Shown: piece by piece, positions 8,721-17,187 of the stretch
How positions within the stretch are numbered: the stretch's first letter is position 1
Layout: the number at the start of each line of letters is the position of its first letter
Assembly (NCBI RefSeq): GCF_001650635.1
Contig: NZ_LWQU01000054.1
Coordinates: forward strand, 1 to 64,000
DNA: 64,000 nt
DNA from: Magnetospirillum moscoviense
GTDB taxonomy: Bacteria; Pseudomonadota; Alphaproteobacteria; Rhodospirillales; Magnetospirillaceae
Direction of reading: 5' to 3'
Program-made: the position numbers and the translations under genes
Notes under the pieces: model-generated
Databases searched by the model: none
What the model was told of the DNA's origin: nothing
Seen by the model: only the letters and a program-made list of their open reading frames with translations

Positions 8721-9239
8721 TTAGAAGCGATAACCCACACTGACCATGGTCAGCCAGTTGTCCAGGCTGTCGGCCTCGGTCCATTGATAGCGGGTCTCGA
8801 TCCCGAAGATCGCGTTGCCGACATAGGAATGGGCCGAACCGCCCAATTGCAGGCCCAGCGTATCGTCGAGATTTTTGCCGTCGGCCCACACCCAGCCCAG
8901 GCCGGGACCCAGTCCGATCCACAGATTGGGCCTGGCTTCCACCATCCAATGGACATTCCACTCGGCGCTGTTCAGTTCCAGCCCGTCCTGGTCGGAATGG
9001 TTCCACGAGAACATGTGGTGCAGTTTGCCGTAGGTGGGGGCGAAGCCCAGATTGTCGATGGCGAATTCCGCGCCGAAGGCCGGTCGGCCGTTGGTGCCGG
9101 AATTGTCGATTTCCCACCAGCCGCCCTTGGCGGCGACCGACGGGTTGGCGTTGGTGCCGATATCGTCTTGGGCGATGGCCGGACCGGCAGCCGTCAAGGC
9201 GATCAGGGCGGCGATCAAAGCTTGAAATAAGCGGCGCAT
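8721..9239 (-). CDS. Putative small outer-membrane beta-barrel protein
   Basis: A 172-residue secreted protein with a signal peptide ending near AAGPAIAQ and a C-terminal phenylalanine (SVGYRF), the usual signal for BAM-dependent insertion. The body alternates aromatic and polar residues (WWEI, WNVHW, LGWVWADG, RYQW), consistent with about eight short strands. I do not recognise a named family. It resembles acyloxyhydrolase/PagL-size barrels, but no catalytic motif could be assigned. It stands alone, with the hemerythrin promoter beyond its 3' end. Confidence 0.7.
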   Translation of the reverse strand: MRRLFQALIAALIALTAAGPAIAQDDIGTNANPSVAAKGGWWEIDNSGTNGRPAFGAEFAIDNLGFAPTYGKLHHMFSWNHSDQDGLELNSAEWNVHWMVEARPNLWIGLGPGLGWVWADGKNLDDTLGLQLGGSAHSYVGNAIFGIETRYQWTEADSLDNWLTMVSVGYRF

Positions 9240-9380
9240 GGCATCCTCCCTCGGAAGATGGCCGTCTATCCCATATGGTACTCCGATCGCCGGATTTCAG
9301 GCCGGCAGCCTTTGCATTCCAGCCCTGTCGGTTCGTTATTGGACTGCCGGGCCAAGGGCGTTCGTGCTATCAGCGAAACC

Positions 9381-10250
9381 ATGGAAACCACATCGTCCCG
9401 GTTGGGCTTCGCCGCGCTGATCTTTGGGGCTGGCTGCATCGGCTTCGCGCCGATTCTGGTGCGGCTGTCCGAGATCGGACCGGTCGCCACCGGCTTTCAT
9501 CGCCTGCTGTGGTCGCTGCCGGTGTTCGCCCTGGTGGTGGCGTGGCAACGCCGGCCCCTGCCGGGCGAGGCCACGGCCTGGGGTGGCATGGCGGCGTCGG
9601 GATTCTTCTTCGCCGCCGACCTGACGGTGTGGCACCTGGGGATCTGGCTGACCACCATCGCCAATGCCACCTTGTTTTCCAATACCGCGCCGGTCTTCGT
9701 GGCGATCGGCGCCTGGCTGGTCTGGGGCCAGGCCCCCAACCGCCGCTTCCTGGCAGCCCTGGTGGTGGCGATGGCCGGCGCCGCCTTGCTGGTCGGCTCG
9801 AGTTTTCGCCTCTCGCTCGACCGCGTCGCCGGTGACGGGCTGTCCCTGCTGTCGGGGGCCTTCTATGGCGCCTATATCCTGAGCGTCGGGCGCCTGCGGG
9901 CCAGGCTGTCGATGCCGCTGGTCATGCTGGCCGGCGGGGCGGCCGGCTCGGTGGTGGCTTTCGCCGCCGCCCTGGCGCTGGGCGAGTCCATCTGGCCCGA
10001 GACGGCGCGCGGGTGGGCGGTGGTGGTCGGGCTGGCACTTCTGGGCCAGGTGGCCGGGCAGGGATTGATCGCCTGGGGGCTGGCCCATGTGCCCTCGACC
10101 CTGGGGGCGGTGGTCCTGCTGGTCCAGCCGGTGGTCGCCGCCGCCGTCGCCTGGATCTTGTTCGGCGAACGGCTGGGGGCGATGGAACTGACCGGCGGCC
10201 TGGTGGTCCTGTTCGGCATTCATCTGGCCCGAAGGTCCCTGCGGGCTTGA
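9381..10250 (+). CDS. EamA-family DMT permease
   Basis: A drug/metabolite transporter (289 residues) with ten predicted membrane helices made of two EamA repeats. The first repeat carries FAPILVRLSEIGPVATGFHR and the second ends in QPVVAAAVAWILFGERLG, a classic EamA signature. Such proteins export metabolites or amino acids; the substrate is unknown. ATG 9381 is chosen because the helices start right after it; the frame is open from 9258 but that stretch is polar and unlike the family. The GntR regulator starts 33 bases downstream on the same strand, so both may be transcribed together. Confidence 0.88.
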   Translation: METTSSRLGFAALIFGAGCIGFAPILVRLSEIGPVATGFHRLLWSLPVFALVVAWQRRPLPGEATAWGGMAASGFFFAADLTVWHLGIWLTTIANATLFSNTAPVFVAIGAWLVWGQAPNRRFLAALVVAMAGAALLVGSSFRLSLDRVAGDGLSLLSGAFYGAYILSVGRLRARLSMPLVMLAGGAAGSVVAFAAALALGESIWPETARGWAVVVGLALLGQVAGQGLIAWGLAHVPSTLGAVVLLVQPVVAAAVAWILFGERLGAMELTGGLVVLFGIHLARRSLRA

Positions 10251-10283
10251 CAGTCGGGCGCCTGCGTCGGCACCATCAATGGT

Positions 10284-11021
10284 ATGACCAGAACCAATGC
10301 TGCCACCGCCGAGGCCCGCGTCCGTATCTCGGATCGTGTCGCCGATCAGATCCTGGCCCGCATCGCCTCGGGCGAGTGGGCGCCCGGCCAACGCCTGCCG
10401 GGCGAGCGCCAGTTGGCCGAGGAGATGGAGGTGTCGCGCGTGTCGGTGCGCGCCGCCCTGCAGGGGTTGAAGACCCAGGGCTTTCTGGCCGCCGTCCAAG
10501 GTGGCGGGACCCGGGTGGTGTCGAACGCCGCCAGCATGGACCCCAGCCTGGCCGAGTTGATCCGGGTCAACCACCAGAACCTGGCCGACCTGGCCGAACT
10601 GCGCTGCATCATCGAGGTGTGGGGCGCCGGCCGCGCCGCCAGCAACGCCACGGCGGCGCAGCGGGCCGAGCTGTCGGCGATCATGGACAAGATGGAAGCC
10701 GACATCGCCGCCGGTAAGCACAAGACCGAGAACGACATCCGCTTCCACCTGGCCATCGCCAAGGCCGCGGGCTCGGCGGTGCTGATGCATGTGATGGGGA
10801 CCTTCCGCGGCATCTTGCAAAAGATGCTGGACGTCCATCGTTACGAGATGTTCCCGACCCAGGCCGACGACCAGACCATCCTGACCCATCACCGCGCCGT
10901 CCATGACGCCATTCTGGCCGGCGACAGCGAACGGGCGAATGCGGCGATGCGGACCCATCTGGATTGGGTGGTCGCCGCCTATCGCGACGAACAGGTCCGC
11001 AAAGGCAGCGATCCGTCGTGA
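10284..11021 (+). CDS. GntR-family regulator with FCD domain
   Basis: A 245-residue transcription factor of the FadR subfamily. The N-terminal winged helix (about 14-80) contains LPGERQLAEEMEVSRVSVR, the GntR recognition region, and the C-terminal all-helical FCD domain (about 90-225) holds the usual metal-ligand histidines (RFHLAIA, LTHHRAVHDAI). FCD regulators sense small organic acids. Its stop codon overlaps the GTG start of the MFS transporter gene by four bases, so the regulator probably controls that transporter and responds to its substrate. No clear operator was identified. Confidence 0.9.
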   Translation: MTRTNAATAEARVRISDRVADQILARIASGEWAPGQRLPGERQLAEEMEVSRVSVRAALQGLKTQGFLAAVQGGGTRVVSNAASMDPSLAELIRVNHQNLADLAELRCIIEVWGAGRAASNATAAQRAELSAIMDKMEADIAAGKHKTENDIRFHLAIAKAAGSAVLMHVMGTFRGILQKMLDVHRYEMFPTQADDQTILTHHRAVHDAILAGDSERANAAMRTHLDWVVAAYRDEQVRKGSDPS

Positions 11022-12265
11022 CCGCGCCTCGCGCGTTGCCCTGGGCGATGTGGGCCCTGGGTGCCGGCTATTACTGCTATGGCTTCTTCCAGCGGGTGGC
11101 GCCCGCGGTGATGGTCGACCAGATGATGGCCGAGTTCCAGGTCGGCGCCGCCATCGCCGGCATGCTGTCGGGCCTTTATTTCTACACCTACGCGCCGATG
11201 CAGATTCCCATCGGCCTGCTGTTGGACCGCTTCGGACCCCGGCGGATGCTGGCGGTGTTCGCCGCCTTTTCATGCGTCGGCAGCGCCCTGTTCGCCAGCG
11301 CCGACAGTGTGACCGCCGCCTATCTCGGGCGCGGCCTGGTCGGGGTCGGCGCCGCCGTCACCTGGGTCGGCGCCCTGAAGCTGGCCTCGCTGTGGTTCCC
11401 CGCCGACCGTTTCGCCATGATCACCGGCCTGACCCTGGCCATGGGCATGGCCGGTGCCGTCGGCGCCCAGGCGCCCCTGGCGGCGGCGGTCGCTTCGGTG
11501 GGGTGGCGCGGCACCATGTGGGGGGCGGCGGTGGTCGCCGGACTGCTGGCATTGGTGCTGGCCCTGTTCGTGCGCGACGGTCCCAACGGCCGGCGCTCTG
11601 CCGCCGGGGCGCCGTCGCTGCTTGACGGTCTGCGCCGGGTGCTGGCCTTGGGCCAGACTTGGCTGCTGGGGCTTTATTCGCTGACCATGGCCGCGCCGAT
11701 GCTGTCCTTCGCCGGCCTGTGGGGCGTGCCGTTCCTGATGCAGGTGCATGGCACCAGCCGGGCCGAGGCCGCCTTCACCACCTCGGCGATGCTGGTGTCG
11801 TGGGGGATCGGCTCGCCGCTGACCGGCTGGATTTCCGACCGCATGGGCCGTCGCAAGCCGGCCCTGGTGGCGGCCGCTGGCCTGTCGCTGGTCTTCACCA
11901 TCGCCGCCCTGTACCTGCCGGGGCTGCCGATGCTGGTCCGCCAAGGGCTGCTGTGTCTGTTGGGCATGGCCTCGTCGGGCTTCGTGCTGTCCTTTGCCAC
12001 GGGGCGCGAGAACGTGCCGGTGTGGGCCTCGGGGGCCGCCTTGGGGGTGATCAACACCGCCTCGATGAGTTCGGGCGCCATCTTCCAGCCCTTGATCGGC
12101 TGGCTGCTCGACCTTAGGTGGGAAGGAATGGTGATCGCCGGCAGCCGCGTCTATGGCGCCGCCGCCTGGGAGATGGCGTTGGCGACCCTGCCGGCCTGTC
12201 AGGCGGTGGCGCTGGTGGCCGCCCTGGCCACGCGCGAGACCTGGTGCCGGCACCCCGAACGCTGA
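11018..12265 (+). CDS. MFS transporter
   Basis: A 415-residue major-facilitator permease with twelve predicted helices. The loop 2-3 signature is DRFGPRRM and the repeat in the second half is DRMGRRKP. GTG at 11018 is the likely start: it overlaps the stop of the GntR gene (GTGA), giving translational coupling, and the first helix begins soon after. The substrate is unknown; coupling to an FCD regulator suggests an organic acid or sugar acid. The gene ends before the pyruvate kinase promoter region. Confidence 0.9.
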   Translation: MTAPRALPWAMWALGAGYYCYGFFQRVAPAVMVDQMMAEFQVGAAIAGMLSGLYFYTYAPMQIPIGLLLDRFGPRRMLAVFAAFSCVGSALFASADSVTAAYLGRGLVGVGAAVTWVGALKLASLWFPADRFAMITGLTLAMGMAGAVGAQAPLAAAVASVGWRGTMWGAAVVAGLLALVLALFVRDGPNGRRSAAGAPSLLDGLRRVLALGQTWLLGLYSLTMAAPMLSFAGLWGVPFLMQVHGTSRAEAAFTTSAMLVSWGIGSPLTGWISDRMGRRKPALVAAAGLSLVFTIAALYLPGLPMLVRQGLLCLLGMASSGFVLSFATGRENVPVWASGAALGVINTASMSSGAIFQPLIGWLLDLRWEGMVIAGSRVYGAAAWEMALATLPACQAVALVAALATRETWCRHPER

Positions 12266-12309
12266 CCCACCCCGTGGGGGATGGGGGAAAACCGTCATAC
12301 CGGGGCGGT

Positions 12310-12337
12310 TTGCCGGGGGCGCCGGCTCTGCTATGGT
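12310..12337 (+). promoter_or_regulatory. Candidate sigma70 promoter of pyk
   Basis: TTGCCG (12310-12315), a 16-base spacer and TATGGT (12332-12337) lie about 40-50 bases before the pyruvate kinase ATG. Match to consensus is moderate, so this is a candidate only. Confidence 0.4.
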
Positions 12338-12382
12338 GCCGCGCGACAACAAGATGGCCCTGAAACGACTACGGATATCGTC

Positions 12383-13828
12383 ATGCGCAGGTCACGAAAC
12401 GCCAAAATCATTGCCACCCTGGGGCCGGCCAGTTCGACCCCGCAGGCCATCGAGGGGCTGTTCATCGCCGGCGCCGATGTCTTTCGGCTGAATTTCAGCC
12501 ACGGCAGCCACGCCGATCACCAGGAACGCTACAACGCCATCCGCGCGCTGGAAAAGGAACGCGGGCGCCCGATCGGGGTGCTGGCCGACCTGCAGGGGCC
12601 GAAGCTGCGCGTCGGCAATTTCGCCGATGGCAAGATCCGGCTGGAAAACGGCGACGCCTTCCGCTTCGACCTGTCGTCCGAACTGGGCACCCAGGAGCGG
12701 GTGTCGTTGCCGCACCCGGAAGTTTTCGCCGCCCTGACCGTCGGCACCGACCTGCTGCTGGACGACGGCCGCTTGCGCATGCGGGTCGAACATCACGGTT
12801 CGGATTTCGCCGAGATGCGGGTGCTGGTGGGCGGCGACCTGTCCAACCACAAGGGCGTCAACGTCCCCAATGTCATCTTGCCGATCTCGCCCTTGACCGA
12901 TAAGGACAAGCTGGATCTGGACTTCGCCGTCGACATGGGCGCCGACTGGATCGCGCTGTCGTTCGTGCAGCGCCCGTCCGACGTCCTGGAAGCGCGCAAG
13001 CTGATCAACCGCAAGGTCGGCAATCGGGTCCGCCTGCTGTCGAAGCTGGAAAAGCCGTCGGCGATCGAGCACCTGGCCGAGATCATCGACCTGTCCGACG
13101 CGGTGATGGTGGCGCGCGGCGATCTGGGCGTCGAATGCCCGGCCGAGACCGTGCCGATCCTGCAAAAGAAGATCGTCAAGGCCGGTCGCTGCGCCGGCAA
13201 GCCGGTGGTGGTCGCCACCCAGATGCTGGACAGCATGGTCCACGCCCCCACCCCGACCCGGGCCGAGGCGTCCGACGTCGCCACCGCCGTCTATGACGGC
13301 GCCGACGCCGTGATGCTGTCGGGGGAAACGGCGGCGGGCGATTACCCCATCGACGCCGTGACCATGATGCACCGGATCATCGTCCAGGTGGAAAAGGACG
13401 ACCATTACCGCCTGATCACCGACGCCTCGCGCTCGCTGCCCAACGCCACCACCCGCGACGCCATCTCGGCCGCCGCCCGTCAGGTCGCCCACACCCTGGG
13501 GGCCGCCTGCATCATCACCTATACCGCGTCGGGCTCGACCACGCTGCGCGCCGCCCGTGAACGGCCGGAACAGCCGATCGTGTCCCTGACCCCCAACATC
13601 GAGGTGGCCCGCCAGATGGCTTTGGTGTGGGGCGCGCATTGCGTGCTGGGGCCGGAAGTGCGCAATGTCGGCGAGATGCTGGAACGTGCCGCCAAGGCGG
13701 TGCAGAAGGACGGCTTCGCCGGCCCGGGCGACAGCATCGTCATCACCGCCGGCGTGCCGTTCGGCTGTTCGGGCACCACCAACCTGCTGCGGGTGGCCGA
13801 GATCGACGATACCGGCGAAGGAGTCTAA
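12383..13828 (+). CDS. pyk: Pyruvate kinase
   Basis: Catalyses phosphoenolpyruvate plus ADP to pyruvate plus ATP, the last step of glycolysis. The chain (481 residues) starts with MRRSRNAKIIATLGPAS, the typical N-terminus. Motifs include FRLNFSHG, the catalytic stretch LSKLEKPSAIEHL, the Mg/PEP motif VMVARGDLGVECP and ATQMLDSM. The C-terminal domain, with the allosteric site in the enzyme family, is complete. ATG 12383 is favoured because the conserved N-terminus begins there, although the frame opens earlier. A copy of the palindromic 3' element follows the stop codon within ten bases and is probably its terminator. Confidence 0.97.
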   Translation: MRRSRNAKIIATLGPASSTPQAIEGLFIAGADVFRLNFSHGSHADHQERYNAIRALEKERGRPIGVLADLQGPKLRVGNFADGKIRLENGDAFRFDLSSELGTQERVSLPHPEVFAALTVGTDLLLDDGRLRMRVEHHGSDFAEMRVLVGGDLSNHKGVNVPNVILPISPLTDKDKLDLDFAVDMGADWIALSFVQRPSDVLEARKLINRKVGNRVRLLSKLEKPSAIEHLAEIIDLSDAVMVARGDLGVECPAETVPILQKKIVKAGRCAGKPVVVATQMLDSMVHAPTPTRAEASDVATAVYDGADAVMLSGETAAGDYPIDAVTMMHRIIVQVEKDDHYRLITDASRSLPNATTRDAISAAARQVAHTLGAACIITYTASGSTTLRAARERPEQPIVSLTPNIEVARQMALVWGAHCVLGPEVRNVGEMLERAAKAVQKDGFAGPGDSIVITAGVPFGCSGTTNLLRVAEIDDTGEGV

Positions 13829-13833
13829 ATCTC

Positions 13834-13883
13834 GGGGGAAAGGTCACCGAGGCGAAGCCGAGGGACTTTTTCCCGAACAACGG
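13834..13883. repeat. Dispersed 3'-end palindrome, copy B
   Basis: GGGGAAAGGTC pairs (with two G-U pairs in RNA) with GACTTTTTCCC around the same CCGAGGCGAAGCCGAGG core as copy A, followed by GAACAACGG. It begins six bases after the pyk stop codon and ends the stem in a T-tract, as in an intrinsic terminator. Confidence 0.8.
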
Positions 13884-13963
13884 TATGGCCGCCCTGCGTT
13901 GATGCCGCTTCCTGCACCCCAGGCCCAGGCGTATGATGGGCTTGTCAGGTGAGGGAGGCGAAT

Positions 13964-14650
13964 ATGTCCAATATCCTCTCTGTTATATCGGCCATGGCCG
14001 AGGTGGCGACGGTCACCCACGAGGAACCGACCACCCGCAAACCGAAGCAACCGGTCGTCACCATCTCGCGCGACTATGGGTCGGGCGGCGACATCATCGC
14101 TACCCGTCTGGCTCAGCGCCTGAGCATTCCCCTGTATGACGAGACGGTCTTGAAGGAAATCGCCGTCCGTTTGAACGACGATCCGGCCATCGTCAAACTG
14201 CTGGACGAAGGGTTCGGCAAGGCCAAGGACATGTGGCTGTACCGCCTGTTCTCGGGCAAGGATGTCGGCCCCGACGCTTATCGCGACACCTTGATCAAGG
14301 TGGTGATGAGCCTGGGCCGCATGGGCGGCATCCTGGTCGGGCGCGGCGCCCACGTCATTTTGACCGACGCCTGCGCGCTCAGGGTCCGGATCACCGGCTC
14401 GCCCGAAGTGTGCGCGCGCCGCATGGCCGCCTCGGGGCACGGCTCGTTCTCCGAGCAATTGGCCAAGGCCAAGGAAATCGACCATCAGCGCGGCAAGTTC
14501 GTGTGGGAGGTCTTCCACTCGCGTCTGTCGGATTCCAGCGCCTTCGACATCAACATCAACACCGACCGCATGGGCGATTTCGAGGATGTGGTCGACATGC
14601 TGATGGGCATGGCCAAGGCCATCCATTCCGGCCGGGTGTTGGCGTTATAG
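13964..14650 (+). CDS. Cytidylate-kinase-like family protein
   Basis: A 228-residue P-loop protein of the AAA_26/cytidylate-kinase-like family. The N-terminal loop ISRDYGSGGDIIATRLAQRL matches the SREFGSGG-type nucleotide-binding motif of this family, and later blocks (GILVGRGAHVIL, RVRITGSPEVCARRM, DININTDRM) also fit. It is not canonical CMP kinase, which is part of other operons, so its phosphate acceptor is unknown. GGAGG five bases before ATG 13964 fixes the start. It lies between two copies of the 3' palindrome and is probably transcribed alone. Confidence 0.85.
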   Translation: MSNILSVISAMAEVATVTHEEPTTRKPKQPVVTISRDYGSGGDIIATRLAQRLSIPLYDETVLKEIAVRLNDDPAIVKLLDEGFGKAKDMWLYRLFSGKDVGPDAYRDTLIKVVMSLGRMGGILVGRGAHVILTDACALRVRITGSPEVCARRMAASGHGSFSEQLAKAKEIDHQRGKFVWEVFHSRLSDSSAFDININTDRMGDFEDVVDMLMGMAKAIHSGRVLAL

Positions 14651-14656
14651 GCGTCC

Positions 14657-14704
14657 GTGCAAAAGTCCTTCGCTTCGCTCAGCGTACTTTTGCACGGGGA
14701 ACGG
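14657..14704. repeat. Dispersed 3'-end palindrome, copy C
   Basis: Perfect arms GTGCAAAAGT (14657-14666) and ACTTTTGCAC (14686-14695) flank a GCTTCGCTC-type core, followed by GGGGAACGG exactly as in copy A. Read on the minus strand it aligns with copies A and B (AAAAGTAC, GAGCGAAGC, GGACTTTT). It separates two convergent genes. Confidence 0.75.
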
Positions 14705-14705
14705 C

Positions 14706-17135
14706 CTAACCGATCCGTCCCAGGGCCTGGCCCCCGCCGGGGGGCTGGCCCGGCGGCAATTGCGGCGCGGCTGCCGCTGCGGCAATCTTCATCAGCTTGT
14801 CGATCTCCTCCAGCATCTTCGAGGCCGTCTCGACGATGGGGGCGAATCCGTTGGGGTCGGCCAGACGTTCCAGCAGGGCCTTGTAATGGGCCAGCATCAG
14901 CAAGGCCTGCTGGTGCCCGGCCGGCAACATCGCGTTGACCTCTTTGCGCAGGCGCGAGGGAATGCGCCGGATCAGGCCCATGCGTCGGTTCGACAGCACC
15001 TTGAAATTCATCACCGACGCCATCTGGTCAAGGTCGGTGGCCGGGTCCAGCGACTCGAACAGGAACTCGATCAGCTCGATCTCGCCATGTTCGAGAATCA
15101 GGAAGGTCTTCTGGGTCTTCTGCCAATCGGCGATGAAATTGGCGATCCGGCTGAGCTGGTTCGAGATGTCGGCGCGAAACAGGCGGGCATCCAGCATCCG
15201 CCATGCCCGCGACGACGCCATCGGCAGTTTGCCGGGCAGCCCGAAATTGCGGCAGAGATTGTAGGCGGTGGCCAACAGGGCGCGTCGATCCGATCCCGCC
15301 GTCGCCTTGCCCCAGGTGGCGGTCAGCAGGTCCAGCGCGGCGAAGTCGGTGGCGGGCGGCGGATCGGCCAGCAACGCCTCGAGCCCTTCCTGATTGGGCG
15401 GCAACTCGCCTGATCCCACGCGGGGGATGGGGGCGCCGAACGCGTCGCGGTTGGCGGCGATGATCGCCTCGGCCCAGGCGGCCAGGCCCGATTCCGGCTG
15501 ATCCGAAGGGGAGGCGACCGGTTCGGGCGCCGCTTCGGGCGCGGCTGGATCGAGCGCCACTTCGGGCGCGGCGGGTTCCGGTGCTGGTTGCGGGGCTTGT
15601 GCCGCCGGTTGCGGAGCGGGCTCGACCACTGGCGGCGCAGCCGCCTCGACCACTGGCGGCGCAGCCGGCTCGACAACCGGCGGCGCAGCCGGCTCGACAA
15701 CCGGCGGCGCTGCCGCTGGGATAACAGGCAGCGGAACGGGTGCCTCGACCACCCGCGCGGGGGGCGGCTCGGGCTTGTCCTGCAGGGCGACGGCAGGCGC
15801 CAATGCCGCAGGCGGCGGCGCGACGACGACCGGCACCGGTGCTGCTGCCGGAACTGGGGGCGGGGATTGTGCCGGCTTCGCCGCGGCGGCTTTGGGCGCG
15901 TGGGGGCGCTTGGACGGCTTCAGGCTGGCCTTGATGGACGGTGGCGGCGCAGGTGCCTTCGCCGGTTCCAAAGGCGGCGCGGCCTCCGCCACCGCCGGGC
16001 TGGGGGCGGGCGGTTCGACCGGCGGCGACGGTGTCGCCTGGGACAGCGATGGTGCAGGCGGCCGACCAGCGGCCGGCTTCGCCGCGACGGTCCTTTTGCG
16101 TGTTCGCACCGGCGAGGCCACCATCTCGATCGTGGTGGGCGGGGCCGGGGGTGGCGGCGGGGGCGCCTCGACGGGCTCGGCGGAAACCGGTTCCACCGCC
16201 GGGGGGCGCCGCAGCGGCTTGCGCGGGGGGCTGGCCAAAGCGGGCCGAGGCGGCGTGACCAAGGTCGTCGACAGCGACGGTGGCGTTTCCGCGTCGCTCT
16301 GTCCTGCGGCACCCGTCTCCCCCGCCGCCACATTCGTCAACAAGTCGAGGTCGGGGCCGGACTGGCCGGGTCGGGTCGGCGGTGGGCGCCGGACCGGGTG
16401 CACGCTGCGGCCTTCGGGGCGTAAGTCGCTTCCCGGCGCCAGCAGGTCCATATCGGCGGGCTTGGCCGCCGGGATGAAGGCTGCGGCCTCCGGGGCGACG
16501 GATTCAAGCGCGGCTTCCAGGGACACCGGGTATTCGGTCGGGGGCGCGTCGGGGAAGTCGAGCGTGCCGGGGCCGTCGGTCGCGGCCGTCCACCCCCCGG
16601 GGGCGGTCAGGGGCCGGCTTCCGACCTCGGCCAGCACGAGGGCCGCCTCTGCTTCCTGCGCCAGATTGATGGCGAGCGGCGGCGGTGGTGGTGGTGGCGA
16701 TAGCTCTGCCGTCGGAGCCGGCTCGGCCTGAGTCGCCTTCTTGCGGCGGGCGAAACGTGCCGGCGGAGGCGCTGGGCGGTTCCATTGGGGGGCTTCGACC
16801 AGGATGGTGCCGGCGTTGGCGCCCGTGCCGTCGATCAGATCGGGATTGGACAGGACCGCGTGGGCGATCCGCAATTGTGGCAACAGGTCGGAATCGATGT
16901 CGGGCACAGACGGGAGGGAATCGTCGTCGGGAAACTTGTCGGGCAGGTTTTGCGCAGCCGCCTCGGCGACCGCAAGCAATCCGCTGGATGACGGGCGCGG
17001 GCGCGCCGGCTCGTCCTCGGCCAGAACCTGGTCAAGGAGTTCCGTCAAATGGTCTGCCGGCATGCCGACGATATCGGCAGGCGGCAAGTTCCCGGTTCGG
17101 TCGGGCTTTCCGCGCATTGCCAAATGATAGCCCAT
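14706..17135 (-). CDS. Large Pro/Ala-rich protein of unknown function
   Basis: An 809-residue protein I cannot assign to a family. Three parts are visible: an acidic, ordered-looking N-terminus (about 1-120), a long low-complexity Pro/Ala/Val linker (about 125-590), and a helical C-terminal domain (about 590-780) with many charged residues and a conserved-looking stretch LARADISNQLSRIANFIADW-like. The linker contains four tandem 8-residue PAAPPVVE units. No signal peptide or membrane helix is seen, so it is probably cytoplasmic. AGGGG lies five bases before ATG 17135. The reading frame is real by its codon bias and by its ordered ends. It could act as a scaffold between partners, but this is only inference. 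Confidence 0.75.
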   Translation of the reverse strand: MGYHLAMRGKPDRTGNLPPADIVGMPADHLTELLDQVLAEDEPARPRPSSSGLLAVAEAAAQNLPDKFPDDDSLPSVPDIDSDLLPQLRIAHAVLSNPDLIDGTGANAGTILVEAPQWNRPAPPPARFARRKKATQAEPAPTAELSPPPPPPPLAINLAQEAEAALVLAEVGSRPLTAPGGWTAATDGPGTLDFPDAPPTEYPVSLEAALESVAPEAAAFIPAAKPADMDLLAPGSDLRPEGRSVHPVRRPPPTRPGQSGPDLDLLTNVAAGETGAAGQSDAETPPSLSTTLVTPPRPALASPPRKPLRRPPAVEPVSAEPVEAPPPPPPAPPTTIEMVASPVRTRKRTVAAKPAAGRPPAPSLSQATPSPPVEPPAPSPAVAEAAPPLEPAKAPAPPPSIKASLKPSKRPHAPKAAAAKPAQSPPPVPAAAPVPVVVAPPPAALAPAVALQDKPEPPPARVVEAPVPLPVIPAAAPPVVEPAAPPVVEPAAPPVVEAAAPPVVEPAPQPAAQAPQPAPEPAAPEVALDPAAPEAAPEPVASPSDQPESGLAAWAEAIIAANRDAFGAPIPRVGSGELPPNQEGLEALLADPPPATDFAALDLLTATWGKATAGSDRRALLATAYNLCRNFGLPGKLPMASSRAWRMLDARLFRADISNQLSRIANFIADWQKTQKTFLILEHGEIELIEFLFESLDPATDLDQMASVMNFKVLSNRRMGLIRRIPSRLRKEVNAMLPAGHQQALLMLAHYKALLERLADPNGFAPIVETASKMLEEIDKLMKIAAAAAAPQLPPGQPPGGGQALGRIG
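15621..15716 (-). repeat. Four tandem 24-base repeats in the Pro/Ala-rich gene
   Basis: Four consecutive 24-base units beginning CTCGACNACNGGCGGCG encode PAAPPVVE-type octapeptides. The units differ at only a few positions, so slippage has probably changed copy number recently. Confidence 0.85.
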
Positions 17136-17187
17136 TGGTCCCCTTACTCCCTATGGACTATTAGCCCAGGGTCGGTTACCGGAAAGT

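Noticed and set aside
9336-11273. 645-residue open frame on the minus strand opposite the DMT and GntR genes
   Set aside because: Shadow with His/Gln/Gly-rich composition; the plus-strand genes have clear families.
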